This document shows positions 8,927-17,099 of a stretch of DNA of 64,000 nucleotides, one piece after another. Under the pieces are notes generated by a model, which was not told where the DNA came from, searched no databases, and saw only the letters and a program-made list of their open reading frames with translations. The position numbers were made by a program, and so were the translations under genes. Positions within the stretch are counted from its first letter, which is position 1, and the number at the start of each line of letters is the position of its first letter. The DNA lies in NCBI RefSeq assembly GCF_002835805.1, contig NZ_PISE01000047.1:1-64000 (forward strand), written 5' to 3'. Source of the stretch: Niallia nealsonii (GTDB taxonomy: Bacteria; Bacillota; Bacilli; Bacillales; Cytobacillaceae).

Positions 8927-9787
8927 TTAGTTTTCCAAATATATTTTTACTAGGTTTTGTACTTCTAGCATTTTTGTCGCATTCTTATTATACATTGCTT
9001 TCGCCTCTTTATTATCTGTTTGCAAAGCATATATTTCTAAATCTGCCTGTATTTTTTTGATAGTGGCTAACATCAATGGACGCTCCTGTGGAGAAGCAAT
9101 TTTCAGTTTATCATCAAAAATATCAACAGTCAGTTCACCATATGAATTTACTTGGCCTAAAAAAACATTATCTAATATCACACCAATTTTCGTCAGTTCT
9201 TCATTAAGCCATGCTGCCGTTTTTCCAGCTTTTTTTAAAGAGTCATATAGTATATTTCCATCCATAATAACAGTTTGCGGCACTTTTTCATTTGGCATTT
9301 TCATCTTCATATCTTTTGGCGTTATCGGCCGATTTTCCTTTTTTAGCATAACACTCAACATGCCCTTTGGCTCAAGAACTGCATATTCTACTTCTGATAA
9401 ACTAAAAACATCCTTTTGCCTTAATAAACTTGAAAAATCATCTATCGTGTATTTTTCTTTTTTTAGATTTTCTTCTAACAGCTTTCCGTTTTCTACAAGT
9501 ACAGTGCCTGTTCCTTCAATAATATTTCGTAAGGTTTTGCTTTTTAGTGAAATCACATCTGCGAAATAGGAAACAATGCCAAATACAAATATCCCAAGTA
9601 TGCCATGTGATATTTTAGCTTCTCCACTCAAGATTACTTCACCAGCAATATCTCCAAGTGTAATACCTGCTATGTATTCAAACAATGACAATTGAGAAAT
9701 ATGCTTTTTTCCTAATAGTTTAGCAGTGATAAATAAAATAATTACAAATAAAAATGCTCGGAGTACAACTTCCATGCCAGTTAACAT
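8927..9787 (-). CDS. DUF421/YetF-like membrane protein with DUF1657-like C-terminal tail
   Basis: A 286-residue membrane protein. The N-terminal ~80 residues form about three transmembrane helices with family motifs TAKLLGKKHISQLSLFEYI and GITLGDIAGE; a cytoplasmic DUF421 domain follows to about residue 225. The last ~50 residues look like an extra domain: residues 247-270 match the DUF1657 protein at 10070-10276 at 13 of 24 positions, sharing the core ALxTDNxxAK. Two DUF1657 genes lie directly upstream on the same strand. DUF1657 and DUF421 genes co-occur in mobile spoVA-type operons that affect spore heat resistance and germination, so a sporulation role is inferred. No SpoVA gene is present here. 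Confidence 0.8.
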   Translation of the reverse strand: MLTGMEVVLRAFLFVIILFITAKLLGKKHISQLSLFEYIAGITLGDIAGEVILSGEAKISHGILGIFVFGIVSYFADVISLKSKTLRNIIEGTGTVLVENGKLLEENLKKEKYTIDDFSSLLRQKDVFSLSEVEYAVLEPKGMLSVMLKKENRPITPKDMKMKMPNEKVPQTVIMDGNILYDSLKKAGKTAAWLNEELTKIGVILDNVFLGQVNSYGELTVDIFDDKLKIASPQERPLMLATIKKIQADLEIYALQTDNKEAKAMYNKNATKMLEVQNLVKIYLEN

Positions 9788-9799
9788 ATCATTAACTCC

Positions 9800-10006
9800 T
9801 TATGACGAACTGTATTCATTTTCTTCTCTTTCCATTGCATAAACTCTCAGCTGAATATCATTTTTTATTTGACCGACTAAAACCATTGCCTCATGGAATT
9901 TTTTTTGCGCTTCTTCCTCCATTGAATTTAAAGCAAATGTCGATAATTGTGATTCTAATCCTTTTAAGCTTGCTAATGTCTGTTTTACATTAGATGCGAC
10001 AGTCAT
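9800..10006 (-). CDS. DUF1657 family small protein
   Basis: A 68-residue soluble, charged protein starting MTVASNVKQTLASLKGLESQ and ending in an acidic EREENEYSSS tail, as is usual for DUF1657. It is 12 bases upstream of the DUF421 gene and downstream of a second DUF1657 gene, forming a three-gene minus-strand unit. Function is unknown; members are repeatedly found in forespore-expressed spoVA-like operons. AGGTGAGC-like sequence precedes the ATG. Confidence 0.8.
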   Translation of the reverse strand: MTVASNVKQTLASLKGLESQLSTFALNSMEEEAQKKFHEAMVLVGQIKNDIQLRVYAMEREENEYSSS

Positions 10007-10069
10007 CTAAAAGCTCACCTTTCTTTAAATGGCATGATTGGCAACATCTGCCAACCATACCCGCTATTT

Positions 10070-10276
10070 TTATTGTCCAGAATACTGCGGCTCTTCTTGT
10101 TCAATTTCTTGAACTCGTGGGTTTAGAGAATCAATAACCTGCTGTGTTTGTTGTGCAGCAGTTTGATACAACTGCTTTGCTGATTGATTATCTGTTGCAA
10201 GAGCAAATGTTTCTAAACTCGCTTGTGCACTTTTTAATCCAGCAATTGTTTGCTTTACATTATTAATAACAGTCAT
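10070..10276 (-). CDS. DUF1657 family small protein (paralogue)
   Basis: A 68-residue paralogue of the neighbouring gene (MTVINNVKQTIAGLKSAQAS start, acidic EQEEPQYSGQ end). A GAGGATG-type ribosome site lies upstream. It is the first gene of the DUF1657-DUF1657-DUF421 unit. Its middle (LETFALATDNQSAKQLYQ) closely resembles the C-terminal tail of the DUF421 protein, suggesting a shared binding module or a past fusion. The ~300-bp gap upstream of it holds only the marR terminator. Confidence 0.8.
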   Translation of the reverse strand: MTVINNVKQTIAGLKSAQASLETFALATDNQSAKQLYQTAAQQTQQVIDSLNPRVQEIEQEEPQYSGQ

Positions 10277-10390
10277 TTGAACACATCCTCTAAACAGATT
10301 TTTTATTGCCCCTTTTATGTTCTCTAATTTTTTTTTTCTTATTCACCTACTCTATAGCATAAATTTTCCAATCCTTTAGTGCCGCACCAA

Positions 10391-10419
10391 AAAAAGAGAA
10401 TCTAAAAGGATCTCTTTTA
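10391..10419 (-). terminator. marR terminator
   Basis: AAAAGAGATCC pairs with a GGATTCTCTTTT-type arm, followed on the minus strand by a T-run. It sits between marR and the DUF1657 genes. Confidence 0.6.
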
Positions 10420-10582
10420 TAGTTTTTATCCACTTATTCACACTATATTTTGTATCAGAAACATGATTTTTTACTTCTATGCTCTACCGTACTGCTATCA
10501 TCATCATTTACATTTAGGTTTTATCTACTTTATCAGTAACCATCTATCCTTATTAACATTAAATGATAAACTTACGCTAGAT

Positions 10583-10996
10583 TCATTCAGGATAAACTTT
10601 TTGTAATAACCGTATCAGTTGCATTTCTTCTTCTTCTGTAAAATTTTTTGTAATTTCTTCATTCAAATTTTCCAGTACCCTTTGAATAGCAGGATAAATA
10701 TCGATGGCTTTTGCTGTTGGATATAAATTATTGGAACGACGATCTTGTTTATCTATTTTTTTCTCAATATAGCCTGCTTCCACTAATTGTTTAACTGCTC
10801 TTGCCGTTGTTGCTTTATCAAATTTTAATACAGAAGTCAGTTCATCTTGATTTATGCCTGGCTGTCCTAGAATTTTTTTAAAAAAAGCATATTGCCCACC
10901 ATTGCCAAGATTATATGGTTTTAATTCTTTTGCAAGGAATTTCTGATTTTGGCGATGAATTAATGAAACTAATCTTCCTAATGGTACATCCTTCAT
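10583..10996 (-). CDS. MarR-family transcriptional repressor
   Basis: A 137-residue winged-helix regulator. The HTH and wing run through GINQDELTSVLKFDKATTAR, a KQLVEAGYIEKK helix and the DKQDRRSNNLYPT wing with its conserved D-R-R. It is divergent from an MFS drug-type exporter, and the 141-bp gap contains two palindromes sharing the half-site GTTGC. The standard reading is a local repressor that releases both promoters on binding a toxic compound; the ligand is unknown. Confidence 0.88.
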   Translation of the reverse strand: MKDVPLGRLVSLIHRQNQKFLAKELKPYNLGNGGQYAFFKKILGQPGINQDELTSVLKFDKATTARAVKQLVEAGYIEKKIDKQDRRSNNLYPTAKAIDIYPAIQRVLENLNEEITKNFTEEEEMQLIRLLQKVYPE

Positions 10997-11055
10997 TTAT
11001 TTCACCTCTTTGATGTTATTCGTACATATTTTTCTCGCATATAATAGCATACAAA

Positions 11056-11081
11056 AATTTAGTTGCACGAGCAACTAAATT
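11056..11081. promoter_or_regulatory. MarR operator 1 (long palindrome)
   Basis: An 11-bp perfect inverted repeat, AATTTAGTTGC and GCAACTAAATT, around ACGA. It lies in the marR-MFS intergenic region and shares the GTTGC/GCAAC core with the palindrome 42 bp away. Confidence 0.75.
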
Positions 11082-11103
11082 CTTTTACAATATAAACGAA
11101 AAG

Positions 11104-11117
11104 GTTGCGTACGCAAC
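11104..11117. promoter_or_regulatory. MarR operator 2
   Basis: GTTGCGTACGCAAC is a perfect 14-bp palindrome. It ends 20 bp before the MFS start codon, a position that would block transcription or initiation. Its centre is 42 bp, about four helical turns, from operator 1. Confidence 0.75.
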
Positions 11118-11137
11118 TATTAAAATGAGGTGAAAAT

Positions 11138-12604
11138 TTGATTACAGCAAAAAATGCAGCAGCTAATAATGAAGCTGTTTATAATAAACGTTGGCTCATA
11201 CTAATTGTTCTTAACATCTTTACATTTATGTCTACATTAGATGGAAGTATTGTGAATATAGCCTTGCCTACGATTTCTCAAACTTTAAGCCTTACCTTAT
11301 CCGAATCACAATGGATTGTCAGCATTTATTTAATGACAATATGTATGGCTATTCTATTTTTCGGCAAGCTTGGAGACATATATGGAAAAATTAACATATT
11401 TAAATATGGCGCTATTATCTTTATTATAGGTTCTTTTTTTTGTGGCTTAAGTCATTCCTTATTTTTCCTGCTTTTCTCTCGTTTTATTCAAGCTATCGGT
11501 GCTTCGATGACAATGGCCAATAGCCAAGGAATTGTAACAGAGATTTTCCCGCCAAAGGAAAGAGGGAAAGCATTAGGAATTATTGGCACCTTCGTTTCTT
11601 TAGGGAGCATAGCAGGTCCAAGTCTTGGGGGAATTATTCTTTCTAGTCTAGGTTGGGAATATATTTTTTGGATAAATATTCCTATAGGCGTTATTGCTAT
11701 TCCACTCGCATGGCGTTTGCTGCCCGCAGATCGTATAATGGCAAAAAACAAAATAGACATACCTGGCAGTTTATTATTTGCTCTTTCTATCCTTTTACTA
11801 TTTGCAGCACTCTTATTAGGTCAGCAAATAGGCTATACGAATAGGTGGATTATTATTTCATTTATTTTTGGAATTATTTCTTTCATAATATTTATCATCT
11901 TTGAAACAAAATCTGCTAGTCCAATGCTTCATTTGGCCATTTTTAAAAACTCGCTATTTTCTATTAGTATTTTTTGTGGCTTTTTAGTATTTGTCGTAAA
12001 TTTTTGTTTTAATATATTAGCACCCTTTTATACACAAAGCATTTTACATTTATCTCCATTGCAAGCTGGATATTTGCTGATGCTTTTTCCAATCACAATG
12101 GCAATTGTCGCACCATTAAGCGGCAGCCTTTCCGATAAAATCGGCGGGCAAATCATTACATTTTTCGGGCTGCTATTATTAGTGGCAGCACAAATTGGGC
12201 TGACTTTCCTCCATGAAAATAGTTCGCTTATTAATGTAGCATTATTAATTATTCTATCTGGGGCAAGTTCTGGTTTATTTCAGTCTCCTAATAATTCATT
12301 GGTTATGTCTACCGTTCCCAAACAGCAGCTAGGGATTGCAGGCAGCATCAACTCCCTTGTTCGAAATTTAGGAATGATTGTGGGTATATCCCTTGCAACA
12401 AGCACACTTTTTTCCGTTATGAGCGAAAAGTCCGGCTATAGAGTGACAGCATTAATTTCAGACAGACCGGATATCTTTTTAGATGGTATGCATGTTGTGT
12501 TTATCGGATCGAGCATTCTTTGTTTATTAGCCGCTTCTTTGACAGGTTGGCGATGGTTTTCCTCATTAAAAATGGAAAAACGACAACAAAAAAAGGCCTC
12601 CTAA
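11138..12604 (+). CDS. MFS multidrug exporter, DHA2 (14-TM, EmrB/QacA) family
   Basis: A 488-residue proton-coupled exporter. It shows the DHA2 N-terminal motif LDGSIVNIALPTIS, motif A in FGKLGDIYGKINIF and motif C-like GIIGTFVSLGSIAGPSLGG; the length fits 14 helices. The start is TTG, supported by GAGGTG six bases upstream; there is no in-frame ATG nearby. Divergent marR and the two operators indicate substrate-inducible expression. The substrate cannot be read from sequence. Confidence 0.88.
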   Translation: MITAKNAAANNEAVYNKRWLILIVLNIFTFMSTLDGSIVNIALPTISQTLSLTLSESQWIVSIYLMTICMAILFFGKLGDIYGKINIFKYGAIIFIIGSFFCGLSHSLFFLLFSRFIQAIGASMTMANSQGIVTEIFPPKERGKALGIIGTFVSLGSIAGPSLGGIILSSLGWEYIFWINIPIGVIAIPLAWRLLPADRIMAKNKIDIPGSLLFALSILLLFAALLLGQQIGYTNRWIIISFIFGIISFIIFIIFETKSASPMLHLAIFKNSLFSISIFCGFLVFVVNFCFNILAPFYTQSILHLSPLQAGYLLMLFPITMAIVAPLSGSLSDKIGGQIITFFGLLLLVAAQIGLTFLHENSSLINVALLIILSGASSGLFQSPNNSLVMSTVPKQQLGIAGSINSLVRNLGMIVGISLATSTLFSVMSEKSGYRVTALISDRPDIFLDGMHVVFIGSSILCLLAASLTGWRWFSSLKMEKRQQKKAS

Positions 12605-12622
12605 TCCCTGCTAAATAAATAA

Positions 12623-12782
12623 GGCTGTTTTCGTAAACTTTGTTGCTTTTAAAGAAGTAGGTTGATTGCTCGCTTTCCGTGAGCCTAAGGGGTCTCGCAC
12701 CTTTCACTCCAATCAACCTTTTTTAAACATGGATTTACTCATGGAAACTATCCGAAAAACAACAATATTTCAGAAAAGAGCC
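12623..12782 (+). mobile_element. GGCTG-type MITE
   Basis: A 160-bp copy from GGCTGTTTTCGTAAACTTTG to TTCAGAAAAGAGCC in forward orientation, lying just after the MFS gene. Both flanks are A/T-rich, but the 8-bp sequences (ATAAATAA and AATAAAAA) are not identical. Confidence 0.85.
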
Positions 12783-12785
12783 AAT

Positions 12786-12828
12786 AAAAAAGAACAATTA
12801 AGCGACATACTTAATTGTTTCTTTTTTA
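12786..12828. terminator. Bidirectional terminator between MFS and zupT genes
   Basis: AGAACAATTAAG pairs with CTTAATTGTTTCT around a short loop, with A-run and T-run on either side. It serves the convergent MFS and ZIP genes. Confidence 0.75.
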
Positions 12829-12865
12829 TTGGCCAATTATTTTACATGAATGAATACAGCGCATC

Positions 12866-13678
12866 CTAAATAAATAATAGTAAACTGATTGCCATTACAG
12901 CCATCCCGGCAACTAATCCATAAATCGAAAGATGGCCTTCATCATATTTTTTCGCTGCTGGCAAAAGTTCATCTAAAGAGATAAAAACCATGATTCCCGC
13001 AACCGCTGCAAATATCAGGCCGAACATAATATCATTTAAAAATGGCATTAATAGTAAAAAAGCAACGAGTGCTCCTACTGGCTCTGCTAAACCAGATAAA
13101 AAGGAAAGTTTAAAAGCTTTTTTCTTATCTCCTGTTGCAAAATAAATGGGAACCGCTACTGCAATACCTTCTGGAATATTATGAATAGCTATCGCAACAG
13201 TAATTGCGACGCCAAGCCCTGGATCTTGCAGCGCAGCGGTGAATGTTGCAATACCTTCTGGGAAATTATGAATAGCTATAGCTAACGCAGTAAATGTCCC
13301 CATTTTTAATAATGCATGATCCCTTTTTTTCTCCAGATCTACTGCATTCATTTCTTCCACTTTTTTTAACTCATGTGGATTGTTTTGTTCTGGTACAAAT
13401 TTGTCAATAAGACCGATAAGTAATATACCGGCAAAAAAACCGCCTACTGTTAACCAATTTCCTAAATGATCTCCTAAAGAATCAACAAGTGCAACCTTGG
13501 CTTTAAAAAAAATCTCAATCATAGAAACATAAATCATCACACCTGCTGAAAAGCCAAGCATCCAAGATAAAAATTTAGTATTAGTAGTAGAGGTAAAAAA
13601 AGCGAGTACACTCCCAATACCTGTTGCAAGTCCTGCTAATAATGTTAAACCAAATGCTAATAATAAATTATCTGGCAT
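12866..13678 (-). CDS. zupT: ZIP-family divalent metal transporter (ZupT-like)
   Basis: A 270-residue, eight-helix membrane transporter importing zinc and probably other divalent cations. The metal-site signatures are clear: HNFPEGIATF in TM4 and HNIPEGIAVAVPIYF in TM5, each with the conserved H-N-x-P-E-G, and an acidic cytoplasmic loop (VEEMNAVDLEKKRDH). GGGGGGTAAGG precedes the ATG. A candidate operator overlaps its promoter, and a 26-bp palindrome lies further upstream. The family is certain; metal specificity is not. Confidence 0.9.
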   Translation of the reverse strand: MPDNLLLAFGLTLLAGLATGIGSVLAFFTSTTNTKFLSWMLGFSAGVMIYVSMIEIFFKAKVALVDSLGDHLGNWLTVGGFFAGILLIGLIDKFVPEQNNPHELKKVEEMNAVDLEKKRDHALLKMGTFTALAIAIHNFPEGIATFTAALQDPGLGVAITVAIAIHNIPEGIAVAVPIYFATGDKKKAFKLSFLSGLAEPVGALVAFLLLMPFLNDIMFGLIFAAVAGIMVFISLDELLPAAKKYDEGHLSIYGLVAGMAVMAISLLLFI

Positions 13679-13702
13679 CCTTACCCCCCTTTATATATCT
13701 TT

Positions 13703-13724
13703 ATTCTTAACTATGTTTAAGAAT
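13703..13724 (-). promoter_or_regulatory. Promoter with overlapping inverted repeat upstream of zupT
   Basis: ATTCTTAA and TTAAGAAT form an 8-6-8 inverted repeat. On the minus strand a TTGTCA -35-like hexamer stands just upstream, and the repeat's 3' arm falls where a -10 would be, so a bound regulator would block transcription. Confidence 0.45.
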
Positions 13725-13844
13725 GCTTTGACAAAACAGGAGTGAAACTATTTATTTAAAATATATTTTCCATTCAAATCCGTCAATATCGCCAGTTCCC
13801 TTAACATAGCCTTATCATTCATTAGTCTTTTTTTACTTTACATA

Positions 13845-13870
13845 AAAATGTTTCCTATAGGAAACATTTT
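13845..13870. promoter_or_regulatory. 26-bp perfect palindrome, candidate metal-regulator operator
   Basis: AAAATGTTTCCTA is followed immediately by its exact reverse complement. The core TTTCCTATAGGAAA resembles DtxR/MntR-type operators. It lies 167 bp upstream of zupT and 129 bp upstream of a small plus-strand ORF. Regulator identity is inference. Confidence 0.5.
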
Positions 13871-13998
13871 ATACACCTGACAAAAATACGTCAAATTATA
13901 TTTATGCACTATTATATAAAGGTGTTCGTTTCACCAATGCCGCAATCGAATAAAATATGTTGAACTAAGAGTTAATACACAAAAGGAGGGATGAAATA

Positions 13999-14175
13999 AT
14001 GAAGAAAGTATGCGAGGAGAGTCATTCTATAATCACTCTATTTAAATTCAGCCAAATACTTTTGGATTTTCTTTATCGCCTCTGTAACTGCCATTGTGCT
14101 AACACTATCTATGAGCACATGATCATAAACTGCTTTGCATCCATAAAAAACGACTGTTCCTATTGTCAAATCTAA
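13999..14175 (+). CDS. Possible 58-residue Cys-containing protein, overlapping an opposing ORF
   Basis: The ORF starts MKKVCEESHSIITLF and contains six cysteines clustered in the second half (LCNCHC; NDCSYCQ). A strong AAGGAGGG lies 8-9 bases before the ATG. It runs antiparallel to the 70-residue gene at 14038-14250, and both cannot be freely optimised. No family is recognised. The ribosome site argues for translation; the odd composition argues for a spurious frame. Confidence 0.35.
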   Translation: MKKVCEESHSIITLFKFSQILLDFLYRLCNCHCANTIYEHMIINCFASIKNDCSYCQI

Positions 14176-14250
14176 AATAAAAAAACGCTTAACTGCTGTA
14201 AATGGAATAAACACTACAACACTACTCTTATTCTCCTTTATTGTATCCAT
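14038..14250 (-). CDS. Small hypothetical protein (70 aa)
   Basis: An unrecognised 70-residue protein with a plausible composition: a polar start (MDTIKENKSS), a hydrophobic beta-rich middle and an amphipathic Lys-rich C-terminal helix (EAIKKIQKYLAEFK). AAGGAGGG stands 6 bases before the ATG. It lies alone between the zupT region and the Na+/H+ antiporter and overlaps a plus-strand ORF with an equally good ribosome site. Likely soluble; function unknown. Confidence 0.55.
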   Translation of the reverse strand: MDTIKENKSSVVVFIPFTAVKRFFILDLTIGTVVFYGCKAVYDHVLIDSVSTMAVTEAIKKIQKYLAEFK

Positions 14251-14360
14251 TTGTACCCTCCTTATTATTTTTCTATGCTATGTATGAAATAGGTTGTCTT
14301 ATGATTTTTCTGCTATAAATTTTTTAACAACATAAAATACCATTCCTTTTTATAAATAAA

Positions 14361-14404
14361 AAGAGAAAGAGTGTCCTAAGATATAGTCACTACATTTTAG
14401 GCAC
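14361..14404 (-). terminator. Antiporter terminator
   Basis: GTGCCTAA and TTAGGACAC pair across a ~17-base loop, followed on the minus strand by CTCTTTCTCTTTTTA. Confidence 0.6.
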
Positions 14405-14421
14405 CCACTTCAAAATAATCA

Positions 14422-16452
14422 CTACTCTACATGTTCAAACAAGGTAACACTCTCCATATAATTGATAAATCTTCTTAATTCTTTTACTTGATCTTTATTA
14501 ATATCTCCTATTTCATACATTCTGCGAATTTCTGACCGCTCTTTATCAAGCACTTTTATGCGAAGTTCTTCTTTTTGTTCTTCCACTCGTTCATTATTTT
14601 TGATAGTTGGCAGTTTCATTCGATTAATCATTCTTTTGTAATCAAGAATCACTGCGGCGAAAGCTTCTTTTTCTTTTTGCTCTTTTGCATATGCCTCAAG
14701 ATTTTTAAGAGCATATTTCATCGCTTTTAATTGAATACCACGGCCAATTGCTAAATGAGACTTTTGTCTATCATAATCTTTGCGAAGTCTTCCTACTAAA
14801 TGTTTACAACCTCTAGTCAGTATTCCAATAAAATATTTTGTTGCCGATTTCAAATTATTAGAAAGCACTTCCTCTCTGTAATTCAATGACTTCTCTAATT
14901 TTGCATATAACCCACTATCTAGCTTCTCATTTCCAAACATTTCCTGAATATATTTTCTTTCCATCTTCAATGCCATTAAGCCAAGTTCTACCTTGTTTTT
15001 TTGTAATCTCTCATTTGACTCTTCTTGATTCAGCCCTTGCTGAATTTGCTGTATTCTAAATTTATATTCTCCAATTAACTGATATACAGCTGTTTTATTT
15101 TCCTCATTTAATTCTTGCTTTAATGCTGCTACTGCAGATAATAAAAGCACCTTTTTCGCTTCCGGCAAATTTATTCCCGTTTCCTTTCCTTCTTCTACTA
15201 CTTCTCCTCCGCTTACTAATGGCAGAATAAAGGTAGCAGCCAATAAAGTAAATAAAATAACTCCTGCCGCTAAAAAAAGCAGTAACGAGCGTTCAGGAAA
15301 CAGATCCCCACTCTCCAAATAATAGGGAATGGAGAGTATCCCTGCCATTGTAACTGCCCCACGAACACCTGTTAAACTTATTAACAAGGCTGTTTTTATA
15401 GTAGGTTTTTCTGTTTTTTTTACTTGAAGGGATCGATATTCATAATAAGCAAACAAATATGACCAAATAAAACGAATCCCTAAAATAACAATGCCTATCG
15501 CCACAACATATCCAATAATTAACCAATTACCTAAATTCGGATTTGCCACAGTTTCAACCATAGAAGAAGGAATATTTAAACCTAATAATAAAAAGACTAT
15601 TCCATTTAAAATAAATAAAATAATGCTCCAAATATTTTCCGTGAGCACTTGCTCCTCTGCCATAATAATTTCAGTTTTTTCCCTTACAATAGTATGAATA
15701 ATGCCGCCCACTACTACTGCAATAACGCCTGAAGCATGCAGCATTTCTTCTGTTACAATAAAAATAATAAAGGGAGCAATAATTTGCAGCAATGAATGAA
15801 ATGTTACATCATTAATTCCTTGCCTGCGCAATGTAAAACGGATCCATATTATAATAAGACTAAGTAATACACCTAAAACAGCTCCAGCAATAAACATATA
15901 CATAAAATCAAATGTTGCCTTCTGCAAAGAAAAGACTCCCGTTACTACGGCTGCAACTGCATAATTAAACGCAACTAAACCGGAAGCATCATTAATCAAT
16001 GATTCTCCTCTAACCAAATTCAGCACTTTCTCTGGAATATGTATACGCTTTGCAATGCCATTTACTGCTACTGGATCTGTTGGAGAAAGAATTGCCGCTA
16101 AAGCAAAAGCTGCAGCAAGAGGAATATCTGCTATCATCCAATGAATAAAATATCCTCCTCCAATAGTCGTTAAAAGAACAAGAACGATTGCGTTGCCAAA
16201 AATAGGTGCCTTCATCTTCCATAATTCATCTCGAGGAAAATATCTTCCATCATTGTATAAAAGGGGTGCGATAAACAGCAGCAAAAACCATTCTGTTTCA
16301 ATCTCTAAAGAAAAATCATTAAATGCTAAAGCAATGATAACACCAAATGCTATTTGAATTAATGCCGTAGGAATAAACGGTATATAGTGACTAGTAATAT
16401 TTGAAATTAATAAACAAGATAACAGCAATATAATAGTCATTAGCAAATCCAT
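14422..16452 (-). CDS. Na+/H+ antiporter, CPA1 (NhaP/NhaG) family
   Basis: A 676-residue membrane antiporter exchanging Na+ (or K+) for H+, contributing to pH and salt tolerance. About twelve helices occupy residues 1-410. The ion-binding segment ILSPTDPVAVNGIAKR and the CPA1 signature GESLINDASGLVAFN are intact, and a conserved LTGVRGAVTMAG helix follows. A long, charged, helix-rich cytoplasmic tail (residues ~420-676) is typical of this subgroup. The gene is monocistronic with its own terminator. Ion preference is unknown. Confidence 0.9.
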   Translation of the reverse strand: MDLLMTIILLLSCLLISNITSHYIPFIPTALIQIAFGVIIALAFNDFSLEIETEWFLLLFIAPLLYNDGRYFPRDELWKMKAPIFGNAIVLVLLTTIGGGYFIHWMIADIPLAAAFALAAILSPTDPVAVNGIAKRIHIPEKVLNLVRGESLINDASGLVAFNYAVAAVVTGVFSLQKATFDFMYMFIAGAVLGVLLSLIIIWIRFTLRRQGINDVTFHSLLQIIAPFIIFIVTEEMLHASGVIAVVVGGIIHTIVREKTEIIMAEEQVLTENIWSIILFILNGIVFLLLGLNIPSSMVETVANPNLGNWLIIGYVVAIGIVILGIRFIWSYLFAYYEYRSLQVKKTEKPTIKTALLISLTGVRGAVTMAGILSIPYYLESGDLFPERSLLLFLAAGVILFTLLAATFILPLVSGGEVVEEGKETGINLPEAKKVLLLSAVAALKQELNEENKTAVYQLIGEYKFRIQQIQQGLNQEESNERLQKNKVELGLMALKMERKYIQEMFGNEKLDSGLYAKLEKSLNYREEVLSNNLKSATKYFIGILTRGCKHLVGRLRKDYDRQKSHLAIGRGIQLKAMKYALKNLEAYAKEQKEKEAFAAVILDYKRMINRMKLPTIKNNERVEEQKEELRIKVLDKERSEIRRMYEIGDINKDQVKELRRFINYMESVTLFEHVE

Positions 16453-16780
16453 AAACTTCTCCTTAAAAAACTAAATTTTCTTTTATTCTCTACACAAAAG
16501 AAGGATCCTATTTATACACTTTTTCTCTTGTGATTTTACTCCTTATAGACTCCCATCATATAACCTCTTTTTTATCTTGAATAGGCGAGAAGACCCTATC
16601 TTCAAGGAAGGAAAGGAATAAGAGAGATATATGAATGTTTCTTCCTTTTTTCTTGTCATCACCTACCTTTTCCACTAATTAAAAAATAGATCAAACGTTC
16701 TTTTTGGTATCCCAAAAAAAGACTTCATCCCTATCGTTTCCTAACAGCTCAAATAGCTTTTGGTTTAATTGATTCGTTGC

Positions 16781-17041
16781 TTAGATCGCCTCACTAGTTG
16801 CCATTCCTGAAATTTCTTCTTTCCAACATGCCTGATTTTCATAAATTCTAAATACGATTATAGGCCCAATATCACACGGGTTAATTACTGCTGCATTAGT
16901 AAATGTATTCTCTAATTTTTTGCGAAATGCAAGATTTACTCTTACATAGTTTCCAAGAAGCTGCTGATAACCTTCCATCCCAAACGCCTGCAATGCAGCA
17001 TAATCTTTCTGCATGGACATAAAAAAGCAAGAAGGGTGCAA
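16781..17041 (-). pseudogene. C-terminal fragment of a PLP-dependent group II decarboxylase
   Basis: The 86 codons resemble the distal part of glutamate/diaminobutyrate-type decarboxylases: AFGMEGYQQLLGNYVRVNLAFR followed by an IGPIIVFRIY strand (the first motif shown spans positions 20-41 of the ORF). The PLP-lysine domain is absent and the region upstream shows no continuation in any frame. The only in-frame start is TTG without a ribosome site. It is best read as a decayed remnant in the ~650-bp gap between the antiporter and minJ genes. Confidence 0.55.
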
Positions 17042-17099
17042 ATTTCTCTGCCCCTACCTTGCTTTGAAAAACTTTAGATTTTTTACAGATGCATAAAAA

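Noticed and set aside
14361-14404. AAGATATAGTC sequence near the antiporter, like the group I intron S element
   Set aside because: No P, Q or R partners nearby; it is the loop of an ordinary terminator.
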